The translations under genes were made by a program, and so were the position numbers. 7,274 nucleotides of DNA from Prevotella sp. CAG:1320. GTDB taxonomy: Bacteria; Bacteroidota; Bacteroidia; Bacteroidales; Bacteroidaceae. The stretch covers positions 2,862-10,135 of the forward strand of contig FR882129.1 in assembly GCA_000435635.1 (NCBI GenBank), written 5' to 3'. Shown piece by piece: positions 1 through 6,127 of this stretch. The notes beneath the pieces were generated by a model. That model saw nothing but the letters and a program-made list of their open reading frames with translations. It searched no databases and was not told the origin of the DNA. The first letter of the stretch is position 1. Each line of letters begins with the position of its first letter.

Positions 1-971
1 AGCTGGTGAAAGCCCAACAGACGGGGGCAGACATCTTCCCGCGAGACATCGACGTGGTGACGGGAGGCTTTCCCTGCCAAGACTTCAGCGTGGCGGGAAA
101 GCGACTGGGATTTGACTCCCAGAAGGACGACAAAGGGCAAATCCGCACGGACGACAAGCCTTCGGAGGAGACCCGCGGCAAGCTCTATTACTGGATGAAA
201 CAGGTGATAGACATCACGCGGCCGAAGATATTCGTGGCGGAGAACGTAAAGGGACTCGTCAACCTGGGCAACGTGAAAGACATCATACAACAGGATTTCG
301 CCAGCGCGGACGGCAACGGCTACATCGTATTGCCGCCAAAAGTGCTCCACGCGGGCAACTACGGCGTGCCCGAGACCCGTGAAAGAGTCATCTTCATTGG
401 CGTGAGAAGAGACGCGCTCAGACCTGAAGCCATCAAGGCTTTGGAGTCGGAAGTCATCCCAGTGGAATACGACCCCTACCCCATTCCCACGCACGCCGGA
501 AACATCAAGGACGAAAGCCTGTTGCCGGCGGTCACCACCCGGGACGTATTGAAAGGCCTCAAGGAGCCTATGGAGACCGCAGATGAGTCGCAACGCTACT
601 ATTCCGGGGCTAAATACCTCCGCAATGGCTCCCAGGGGCAGACGGAAATCAACCTGGACGGCATGGGACCCACCATCCGTTCAGAACATCACGGCAACAT
701 AGAGTTCCGCCGGCTGTCCGCAGAACATGGCGGGAAGCAAGCCGCAGAACTGGCCAAGGGACTGAAGGAACGCCGCCTCACCCCAAGAGAATGCGCCCTG
801 ATACAAACCTTCCCGCCCGACTACCCCTTCGTGATAAGAAAGGAGAGCGAGAGAAGATTTATCCTTAGCCCCAGTGGCGCTTACAAAGTGATAGGCAACG
901 CCGTGCCGCCCGTGTTGGCATTTCATCTAGCCACCCGACTGGAACAACTGTGGCCTAAGTACTTCGTGTAA
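1..971 (+). CDS. DNA (cytosine-5-)-methyltransferase, 5'-truncated by window edge
   Basis: Transfers a methyl group from S-adenosylmethionine to carbon 5 of cytosine in a specific DNA target. The frame is open to the left edge (first full codon at base 3), so the GTG at 6 is probably internal. Numbering from that GTG, motif IV is GGFPCQDFS with catalytic Cys24 (codon 75-77), motif VI is ENV at 79-81, motif VIII is ETRER at 123-127, the target-recognition region is about 140-255, motif IX is LTPREC near 258-263, and motif X is GNAVPP at 297-302. Motifs I-III, including the SAM-binding FxGxG loop, should lie upstream, so roughly 60-100 residues are missing. The visible part is intact and ends at TAA. 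Its target sequence cannot be read from the protein by eye. No restriction endonuclease follows it; one could lie upstream, or the enzyme could be a solitary Dcm-like methylase. Family assignment is firm; role in a restriction system is open. Confidence 0.95.
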   Translation, partial: LVKAQQTGADIFPRDIDVVTGGFPCQDFSVAGKRLGFDSQKDDKGQIRTDDKPSEETRGKLYYWMKQVIDITRPKIFVAENVKGLVNLGNVKDIIQQDFASADGNGYIVLPPKVLHAGNYGVPETRERVIFIGVRRDALRPEAIKALESEVIPVEYDPYPIPTHAGNIKDESLLPAVTTRDVLKGLKEPMETADESQRYYSGAKYLRNGSQGQTEINLDGMGPTIRSEHHGNIEFRRLSAEHGGKQAAELAKGLKERRLTPRECALIQTFPPDYPFVIRKESERRFILSPSGAYKVIGNAVPPVLAFHLATRLEQLWPKYFV

Positions 972-1028
972 GCTCTGGGTGGGCAACGAATGACGGTATA
1001 TGAATAAAACAATAGCCATTTGTAACGC

Positions 1029-1127
1029 GTAGAGACACATACCTGCGTCTCTGCAAGCGGGTTTTCATCATAAAGTTCCAACAACGCGGGCCTCACGCCT
1101 TGCCGAGACGCAAGGATGCGTCTCTAC
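1029..1127. repeat. REPIN-like pair of inverted palindromic repeats
   Basis: Copy 1 (1029-1059) begins GTAGAGACACA, has the short loop TACC, and returns as TGCGTCTCTGC. Copy 2 lies on the other strand (1127 back to 1096), begins GTAGAGACGCA and returns as TGCGTCTCGGC. Over about 30 bases the copies differ at only a few positions, and both continue into GCAAG(G)CG. Each copy is an imperfect hairpin, and the two face each other about 36 bp apart, so the unit can also fold into one long cruciform. This is the architecture of REPINs, mobilised by RAYT (IS200-like) transposases. No RAYT gene is in the window. GTAGAGACG-type palindromes are, to my recollection, common dispersed repeats in several bacterial phyla. 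Confidence 0.65.
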
Positions 1128-1134
1128 TGATTTT
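1105..1134 (+). terminator. Possible intrinsic terminator for the methyltransferase transcript
   Basis: GAGACGCA (1105-1112) pairs perfectly with TGCGTCTC (1117-1124) around the four-base loop AGGA, and TACTGATTTT follows. An 8-bp GC-rich stem with a partial T tract could stop transcription coming from the methyltransferase 134 bp upstream. The hairpin is also the second arm of the REP-like pair, so terminator activity may be incidental. Confidence 0.35.
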
Positions 1135-1275
1135 CGCCGAACTCACCTTATTTATCATGTAACGGCAATACGCACATCGTCCGCAGGCAATTCCCAAAGG
1201 CTTATAGGCCTCTTACCACTTAGTTAAACAGACTGATTTATTCTTATAATAAGTTAACAAATGGGGGGGTAAAGG

Positions 1276-1306
1276 TTTATTCGCTATATTCGCGAAAGGA
1301 ACTTTG
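1276..1306 (+). promoter_or_regulatory. Candidate Bacteroidota-type promoter of the lipoprotein gene
   Basis: TTTA at 1276-1279 (consensus TTTG) is followed, after 19 bp, by GAACTTTG at 1299-1306 (consensus TAnnTTTG, one mismatch in the fixed positions). This spacing matches the primary-sigma promoter pattern known from Bacteroides. The predicted start near 1312 would give a leader of about 60 nt before the ATG at 1374. No Shine-Dalgarno sequence is present; the leader is A-rich just before the start, as is usual in this phylum. Confidence 0.4.
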
Positions 1307-1373
1307 ACATCGCGAAATGTCGCACTACCATGAGCGAGAACCTTGATTATTAACCCATAAAAACCAAGAAAAC

Positions 1374-2000
1374 ATGCTAAGGAAAACCGGATTATTACTG
1401 TTTGCGCTTATTGCCTTGCTGTTAGCTTCATGTGACAAGGTAATGCAAAACCTGGGTGGAATGAAGATGGACTCACCCGAAGTGTTGGAAAAGGCCAAGG
1501 AACTGGCCAAATCGCAATTTGATGCCTCCAAGTGGAAGATAGTGTCGGTGGACTGGGACGAGGAAAGCGGTCAAGGAGAATTGGAGGGAAACGTCACTTC
1601 CATACGCTTCTATATGATAGACCAAGACGGCAAGGCCTGGCAGCAGACCTTCATCGCCTCATTGGGCTGGAAAGCCGGCGACCTGGACGAGACTCCTTTT
1701 GCCAAAGGCGACAAGCTTGACAATCCCAAGGATTACCCCGCCCTGGACCTGGAGAAACTAAGCGGGGAGCAATACACGAAGATGATAGAAGACGCGAAAG
1801 CCATGCTTCCCAAGAGCTACAAGTATAAATCCTTGGACATGTTCTCTATCAACACCTACGACAAGGAGCCTATCTCCTTTACGTTGAACGTGGTGGAGGA
1901 TGGAAAGGAAACCGTCTCGAACGCTGGACGCACTTCCATCGTGTTCTATGAAGTGCGCTTCACGGCCGATGAAAACGGCAAGTTGACCATGAAGGAATAA
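1374..2000 (+). CDS. Lipoprotein of unknown function
   Basis: A 208-residue protein with a type II signal peptide: basic start (MLRK), hydrophobic core at about 6-17, and lipobox L-A-S-C with Cys20 as the expected lipidated residue. It should therefore be anchored to an envelope membrane. The residues after Cys20 (DKVMQN) lack the acidic run that marks surface-exposed lipoproteins in Bacteroidota, so a periplasm-facing position is the better guess. The mature part is acidic and polar, with a predicted amphipathic helix at about 33-48 (SPEVLEKAKELAKSQF), then likely beta-rich segments (about 54-95 and 155-205). I do not recognise the family and see no catalytic motif. ATG 1374 is chosen because it gives a complete signal peptide. 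It appears monocistronic, with a candidate promoter upstream and a strong terminator 11 bp after the stop. Confidence 0.88.
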   Translation: MLRKTGLLLFALIALLLASCDKVMQNLGGMKMDSPEVLEKAKELAKSQFDASKWKIVSVDWDEESGQGELEGNVTSIRFYMIDQDGKAWQQTFIASLGWKAGDLDETPFAKGDKLDNPKDYPALDLEKLSGEQYTKMIEDAKAMLPKSYKYKSLDMFSINTYDKEPISFTLNVVEDGKETVSNAGRTSIVFYEVRFTADENGKLTMKE

Positions 2001-2010
2001 TCACTAAAAT

Positions 2011-2047
2011 GCCGCCATATCAGCCCTCGTTCGGGTGATATGGCGGC
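2011..2047. terminator. Bidirectional intrinsic terminator between convergent genes
   Basis: GCCGCCATATCA (2011-2022) pairs perfectly over 12 bp with TGATATGGCGGC (2036-2047); CCC (2024-2026) and GGG (2033-2035) can extend the stem inside. On the plus strand it is followed by TTATTCGTTTTA; on the minus strand it is followed by ATTTTAGTGA. Both sides thus have T-rich tails, so it can end the lipoprotein transcript (stop at 2000) and the converging polyprenyl synthase transcript (stop at 2083). Confidence 0.85.
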
Positions 2048-2082
2048 TTATTCGTTTTACGCGGACAGGCAGACCGCCGCGT

Positions 2083-3060
2083 TTATTTCTCCCTTTTGAT
2101 CACGTAATCCAGGTAAGTGCTGAGCGCCAGGTTGATTTGCTCGTCGCGAACATATTGCCGCAGGAAGTCGGAAGCCTCTCGATGGAAGTCCCACATGCGG
2201 CCTTCCGCGTACTCTATGCCGCCATTCCGCTTGGTGAAGTCCACCAACTGGGCGATTTCATCGGCAGTTATCTCGTTGCGCTTCACCTTGCGCGCCAGCT
2301 CCATCATGGCCTCGTCTTGCGTGTGGCGCAAGGCGTAGAGCACGGGAAGGGTCAGTTTTCCCTCGGCCATGTCGTTGCCCGTGGGCTTGCCGATGTCCGA
2401 GGAAGGGTAATAATCAAAGATGTCGTCGCGTATCTGGAAGATGATGCCCAGGTTTTGGCCAAACTTCTTGGCGGCCTCGATAGACTCCGCGGGAGCGCCT
2501 ACGGCCAACGCCCCAATACCGGCGCAAGCCTCAAAGAGGGCGGCGGTCTTCTGCTTGATGACCTGATAGTAAACTTCCTCGGATATTTCACTGTTACGGA
2601 TATTGGAAAGCTGCAATATCTCGCCGTTGGAAAGAGTGCGCCCCAGCTCAGCCAAGTAGCGCACGATGTCCTCAGAATGGGTGCGCGAGACACAAAGCAA
2701 GGCGGTGGAAAGGATGTAATCCCCTACCAACACGGCTACCTTATTATCATAGCAGGCATTCACGCTGGCTTGCCCGCGGCGGGAATCACTCTCGTCCACC
2801 ACGTCGTCATGCACCAGCGAGGCGGTGTGGAGCAATTCCAGTCCCACGGCGGCATGCTGCACCGCCTCATTGACCCGACCGAAATTGCTGGCCATCAATA
2901 GTATCAACATGGGGCGCATGCGCTTCCCCGCCCGCTGGCGTATATGGTCGAGAGCCTGTGACAAGAGGCCGTCGGGATGGCTCATCGATTGGTTGAACAA
3001 TGCGATGAAATCTTCCATCTCGCTGGCGATAGGCTGCCTGATAATCGACAAATAATCCAT
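2083..3060 (-). CDS. Trans-polyprenyl diphosphate synthase, probably long chain (IspB-like)
   Basis: Condenses isopentenyl diphosphate onto an allylic diphosphate to build a trans-polyprenyl chain; cytoplasmic. The 325 residues are full length for the family. Visible motifs in order: GKRMRP at 45-50 (IPP binding), first Asp-rich motif DDVVD at 85-89 followed by RR (94-95), KT at 171-172, Q209 before the second Asp-rich motif DDIFD at 212-216, and GND/EGK at 228-235. Residues four and five positions before the first motif are small (Ser81, Ala80), which in this family favours long products. In Bacteroidales the usual use is the menaquinone side chain, so an ispB/hepT-like role is inferred; the exact chain length cannot be read. 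It is transcribed divergently from polA with 88 bp between the starts and converges on the lipoprotein gene. The start at ATG 3060 lies at the expected distance from the first conserved helix. Confidence 0.93.
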   Translation of the reverse strand: MDYLSIIRQPIASEMEDFIALFNQSMSHPDGLLSQALDHIRQRAGKRMRPMLILLMASNFGRVNEAVQHAAVGLELLHTASLVHDDVVDESDSRRGQASVNACYDNKVAVLVGDYILSTALLCVSRTHSEDIVRYLAELGRTLSNGEILQLSNIRNSEISEEVYYQVIKQKTAALFEACAGIGALAVGAPAESIEAAKKFGQNLGIIFQIRDDIFDYYPSSDIGKPTGNDMAEGKLTLPVLYALRHTQDEAMMELARKVKRNEITADEIAQLVDFTKRNGGIEYAEGRMWDFHREASDFLRQYVRDEQINLALSTYLDYVIKREK

Positions 3061-3079
3061 AGATATCCGTAATTTGATA

Positions 3080-3087
3080 CAAAATTA
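3080..3087 (-). promoter_or_regulatory. Candidate -7 element of the polyprenyl synthase promoter
   Basis: Read on the minus strand this is TAATTTTG, a full match to the Bacteroidota -7 consensus TAnnTTTG, 19 bp before the ATG. The expected upstream TTTG at about 20 bp is not clear (the sequence there is AT-rich but not TTTG). The leader would be very short, about 12 nt. Confidence 0.4.
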
Positions 3088-3091
3088 ATGC

Positions 3092-3120
3092 TTTTTCCCG
3101 TAATTGTAATGGAATTTTTG
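3092..3120 (+). promoter_or_regulatory. Candidate polA promoter
   Basis: AATTTTTG at 3113-3120 matches TAnnTTTG except for its first base, and a T-rich element (TTTT, 3092-3095) lies 17 bp upstream where TTTG would be expected at slightly longer spacing. Transcription would start near 3126, about 23 nt before the polA ATG. The upstream half is weak, so this is a tentative call. Confidence 0.3.
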
Positions 3121-3148
3121 TAATTTTACGCAGAAAAACGGAATAAAT

Positions 3149-5911
3149 ATGGATAAATTGTTTCTTCTTGATGCCTACGCGCTGATATATCGGTCATATT
3201 ACGCACTGATAAAAACGCCCCGCATCAACTCCAAGGGGCTTAACACGTCAGCCATCATGGGCTTCTGCAATACGCTCAACGAGGTGCTGACCAAGGAAAA
3301 ACCCACCCACATAGGCGTGGCTTTCGACCACGGACTGACCTTCCGCAATGAGGCGTTCCCTGAATACAAGGCACAAAGAGAACAGACTCCAGAAGACATC
3401 CAACACTCCGTGCCCATCATCAAGGATATACTCTCAGCCTATCGCATCCCTATTCTGCAAGTGGACGGCTATGAGGCCGACGACGTGATAGGCACCATGG
3501 CCAAGCGAATGGGAGCGCAAGGCGTGGAAACCTATATGCTTACGCCCGACAAGGACTATGGCCAGCTGGTGGGGGAACACGTCTACATCTTCCGCCCCAG
3601 GCATGGCGGCGGTTACGAGACGATGGGGCTCACGGAAGTGAAAGCGAAGTTTGGCGTGGAGACCAGCGGGCAAGTCATCGACATGCTGGCCTTGATGGGC
3701 GACACGGCGGACAACTATCCCGGCTGCCCCGGCGTGGGAGAGGTGACGGCCAGGAAACTCATCAACCAATTTGGAAGCATAGAAGAACTGCTGACGCATA
3801 CCGACCAGCTGAAGGGAAAATTGCGCGAGCGGATAGAGACCCACGTGGAAGACATCAAGATGTCGAAGTACCTGGCCACCATCTGCACCGAGGTGCCCAT
3901 GGAAACAAAGCTCGACGACCTGAGAATCGTGGAGCCCGACTACGAGAAACTGTCCGCCATCCTCCAGGAATTGGAGTTTAAGAGCTTCGCAGACAAGATA
4001 CTTAACAAATCTGAAAAAAGCCAAAAAAAGAAAAATCAACAGCTCGATATATTCGCGGAATTTCAGGGCGAGAGTACGGAAGATTATAAAAACGAGAGTT
4101 TTGAGAGCCTGAAAACGACGGTTCATGACTACAAATTGGTTGATAATCAGGACGAAATGCGCCGTCTTTGTGACTTTTTCCTTACAAAAGAAATTCTCAG
4201 TCTAGACACGGAGACCACTTCCACCAACGCGATAGAGGCCGAATTGGTGGGTTTGAGCTTCTCGGTGGAGGAACACGAGGCATTTTATGTCCCCGTGCCC
4301 AGTGAGCGGGAGGAGGCGGAGAAAGTCGTCGCCATCTTCAAACCCATTTACGAAAACGAGCGGATATTGAAGGTGGGGCAAAACATCAAGTACGACATAG
4401 AGGTGTTGCGGCACTATGGCGTGGAGGTGAGGGGACGGATGTTCGACACGATGATAGCCCACTACCTCCTGCAACCGGAGCTGCGGCACAACATGGACTA
4501 CATGGCGGAGGTGTATCTCAACTACAAGACCATCCACATAGAAGAGCTGATAGGCCCCAAGGGGAAGCAGCAGGCCAACATGCGGGACCTGCCGCCCAGG
4601 GAGATCTATGAGTACGCCGCCGAGGACGCGGACATCACGCTGCGGCTGAAAAACGTCCTGGAGCCGAAGCTGAAGGAAGTGAACGCCGAGCGGCTGTTCT
4701 GGGACATCGAGATGCCACTGGTCAACGTGCTGGCGGACATGGAGCTGACGGGCGTGAGGCTGGACACCAAGGCGCTGCAAGAGACTTCCCAGGGACTGGG
4801 CAAACGACTGGAGGAGCTGGAGCAGCGCATCTACCGGCAGGCGGGGCACTCCTTCAACATCGCCTCGCCCAAGCAGGTGGGCGACGTGCTGTTCGACGAG
4901 ATGAAGCTGGTGGAGAAGCCCCGCAAGACCAAGAAAGGACAGTTCGTCACCAGCGAGGAAGTGCTGCAGCAACTGCGGGGCAAAGCCCCCATCGTGGCCG
5001 ACATACTGGACTACCGGGGACTGCGCAAGCTGCTGAGCACCTACATAGAGGCCTTGCCCAAGCTGGTGAACCCCAAGACGGGGCACATACACACCTCCTT
5101 CAACCAGACCATCACCGCCACGGGAAGGCTCTCCAGCAGCGACCCCAACCTGCAGAACATACCCGTGAGGGACGATGACGGCAAGGAGATACGCCGCTGC
5201 TTCATACCCGAGGAGGGCTGCCTGTTCTTCTCCGCCGACTACAGCCAGATAGAGCTGCGCATCATGGCCCACCTCTCGGGAGACGAGAACATGATAGCCT
5301 CCTTCAACGGAGGGCACGACATCCATGCCGCCACGGCCGCCAGGATATGGCACAAGCGGATAGAAGAGGTGACCGCCGACGAGCGCAAAAAGGCCAAGCA
5401 AGCCAATTTCGGCATCATCTACGGCATTACTACCTTTGGCCTGGCACAGCGCATGAACATCTCCAACAACGAGGCCAAGTCGCTGATAGACGGCTACTTC
5501 GCCACCTTCCCCAAGGTGCAGGAGTTCATGGAGAAGGCCAAGGAGAGCGCCCGCGAGAAGGGATACGCCGAGACCCTCTACCACCGCCGCCGCTACCTGC
5601 CCGACATCAACAGCCAGAACGCCACCGTAAGGGGATTCGCCGAGCGCAACGCCATCAACGCCCCCATACAGGGCTCGGAGGCGGACATCATCAAGGTGGC
5701 CATGATACGCATACACGACCGCTTCCGCCGCGAGGGCATCCGCAGCAAGATGATATTGCAGGTGCACGACGAGCTCAACTTCTCCGTCCTCCCCGAGGAG
5801 AAAGAGCTGGTGGAGCGCGTGGTGATAGAGGAGATGCAAGGTGCCTGCCAGCTCAGCGTGCCCCTGACGGCCGACGCGGGCTGGGGAAGCAACTGGCTGG
5901 AGGCGCATTGA
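3149..5911 (+). CDS. polA: DNA polymerase I (5' nuclease, 3'-5' exonuclease, polymerase)
   Basis: Fills gaps and removes RNA primers in replication and repair. The 920 residues compare with 928 in E. coli. The 5' nuclease domain (about 1-285) shows Asp8, EADD at 109-112, TPDKD at 132-136, and GDTADNYPG at 184-192 before the helix-hairpin-helix GVGEVTA (195-201), where Val199 replaces the Lys common in E. coli and Taq. A charged, AT-rich-coded linker (about 286-330) contains QLDIF (298-302). The 3'-5' exonuclease is intact: DTE (Asp353, Glu355), NIKYD (Asp416), YAAED (Tyr489, Asp493). In the polymerase, ATGRLSSSDPNLQN has Arg660; motif A is DYSQIELR (Asp697); motif B has Arg746, Lys750, Phe754 and Tyr758; motif C is VHDE (Asp874, Glu875). 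Phe754 matches E. coli Phe762, which discriminates against dideoxynucleotides. It is probably a single-gene transcript. ATG 3149 leaves only seven residues before Asp8, as expected. Confidence 0.98.
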   Translation: MDKLFLLDAYALIYRSYYALIKTPRINSKGLNTSAIMGFCNTLNEVLTKEKPTHIGVAFDHGLTFRNEAFPEYKAQREQTPEDIQHSVPIIKDILSAYRIPILQVDGYEADDVIGTMAKRMGAQGVETYMLTPDKDYGQLVGEHVYIFRPRHGGGYETMGLTEVKAKFGVETSGQVIDMLALMGDTADNYPGCPGVGEVTARKLINQFGSIEELLTHTDQLKGKLRERIETHVEDIKMSKYLATICTEVPMETKLDDLRIVEPDYEKLSAILQELEFKSFADKILNKSEKSQKKKNQQLDIFAEFQGESTEDYKNESFESLKTTVHDYKLVDNQDEMRRLCDFFLTKEILSLDTETTSTNAIEAELVGLSFSVEEHEAFYVPVPSEREEAEKVVAIFKPIYENERILKVGQNIKYDIEVLRHYGVEVRGRMFDTMIAHYLLQPELRHNMDYMAEVYLNYKTIHIEELIGPKGKQQANMRDLPPREIYEYAAEDADITLRLKNVLEPKLKEVNAERLFWDIEMPLVNVLADMELTGVRLDTKALQETSQGLGKRLEELEQRIYRQAGHSFNIASPKQVGDVLFDEMKLVEKPRKTKKGQFVTSEEVLQQLRGKAPIVADILDYRGLRKLLSTYIEALPKLVNPKTGHIHTSFNQTITATGRLSSSDPNLQNIPVRDDDGKEIRRCFIPEEGCLFFSADYSQIELRIMAHLSGDENMIASFNGGHDIHAATAARIWHKRIEEVTADERKKAKQANFGIIYGITTFGLAQRMNISNNEAKSLIDGYFATFPKVQEFMEKAKESAREKGYAETLYHRRRYLPDINSQNATVRGFAERNAINAPIQGSEADIIKVAMIRIHDRFRREGIRSKMILQVHDELNFSVLPEEKELVERVVIEEMQGACQLSVPLTADAGWGSNWLEAH

Positions 5912-5945
5912 CCCGCTCCCCCACCCCACCGGCCAACCCCGATTG

Positions 5946-6121
5946 CACCCGCGGGTAGCGCGGACTACACCTGCGGGTAGCGCGGAAAAGACCGCGGGGT
6001 AGCGCGAGAAAGACCGCGGGGCGGCGGCCAAAACAACTTGGTTTGCCCATCAATTCAACTTGTTTTGACAGGCAAAACAACTTGTTTCCGCGAGCAAAAC
6101 AAGTTGTTTCCCGTCGCCCGT
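5946..6121. repeat. Eight-unit 22-bp phased tandem array with two sequence families
   Basis: Eight contiguous units of exactly 22 bp start at 5946, 5968, 5990, 6012, 6034, 6056, 6078 and 6100. Units 1-4 are GC-rich and share cores such as GCGGGTAGCGCGG (units 1-2) and GACCGCGGGG (units 3-4). Units 5-8 share CAACTTGTTT or a one-base variant (CAACTTGGTT, CAAGTTGTTT). Position 2 is A in all units, position 4 is C in seven of eight, and units 2, 4, 6 and 7 end in AAAA. Each family centres on a small dyad: CCGCG/CGCGG in units 1-2, and AAACAA-C/G-TTGTTT in the second set. A 22-bp period is not a multiple of three, so no peptide repeat is encoded. It fills the space between the 3' ends of polA and the thioredoxin-fold gene. 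Function unknown. Confidence 0.85.
6075..6109. terminator. 13-bp hairpin within the array, possible 3' end for both convergent genes
   Basis: AAACAACTTGTTT (6075-6087) pairs perfectly with AAACAAGTTGTTT (6097-6109) around a 9-base loop. It is 19 bp past the stop codon of the minus-strand thioredoxin-fold gene and 164 bp past polA. There is no good T tract after the stem on either strand, so classic intrinsic termination is uncertain; an RNA 3'-end stabiliser is equally possible. No other terminator for either gene is visible. Confidence 0.4.
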
Positions 6122-6127
6122 CCGCTC

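Larger units (their letters stand above)
972..1373. other. 402-bp intergenic region with no gene
   Basis: No convincing reading frame is present. The left part holds two inverted REP-like hairpins (1029-1127). The middle (about 1140-1260) is unremarkable AT-rich sequence containing a short palindrome, CTTAT-A-ATAAG at 1243-1253, and a GTTAAC site just after it. A run of seven G residues lies at 1263-1269. The right part contains the candidate promoter of the lipoprotein gene and an A-rich leader before its ATG. A seven-codon frame starting ATGAGC at 1330 ends at 1353 and has no sign of being translated. Confidence 0.7.

Noticed and set aside
1263..1269. G7 tract as a phase-variation switch
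   Set aside because: It lies upstream of the predicted promoter elements and outside any reading frame, and seven G residues is short for a contingency locus.
1330..1353. Seven-codon leader peptide before the lipoprotein gene
   Set aside because: There are no repeated codons for one amino acid and no attenuator hairpins between it and the ATG at 1374.
2035..2901. 288-codon open frame on the plus strand
   Set aside because: It is antisense to the polyprenyl synthase with both Asp-rich motifs, and its start lies inside the terminator hairpin.
3434..4126. 230-codon open frame on the minus strand
   Set aside because: Antisense to the Pol I 5' nuclease domain; no motif and no promoter-like start region.
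5347..5958. 203-codon plus-strand frame overlapping the end of polA
   Set aside because: It is an out-of-frame reading of polymerase motifs B and C, rich in Arg, Gly and Pro, as expected for a shifted GC-rich gene.
4202..6031. 609-codon open frame on the minus strand
   Set aside because: It lies opposite the polymerase part of polA, whose family motifs are unmistakable. The translation is low-complexity (rich in Leu, Gly, Val, His) with no motif; it is open because of GC-rich third positions in polA.
5946..6121. CRISPR array
   Set aside because: The units are contiguous 22-bp repeats without spacers of regular length, and there are no cas genes. It is a tandem, not interspaced, array.
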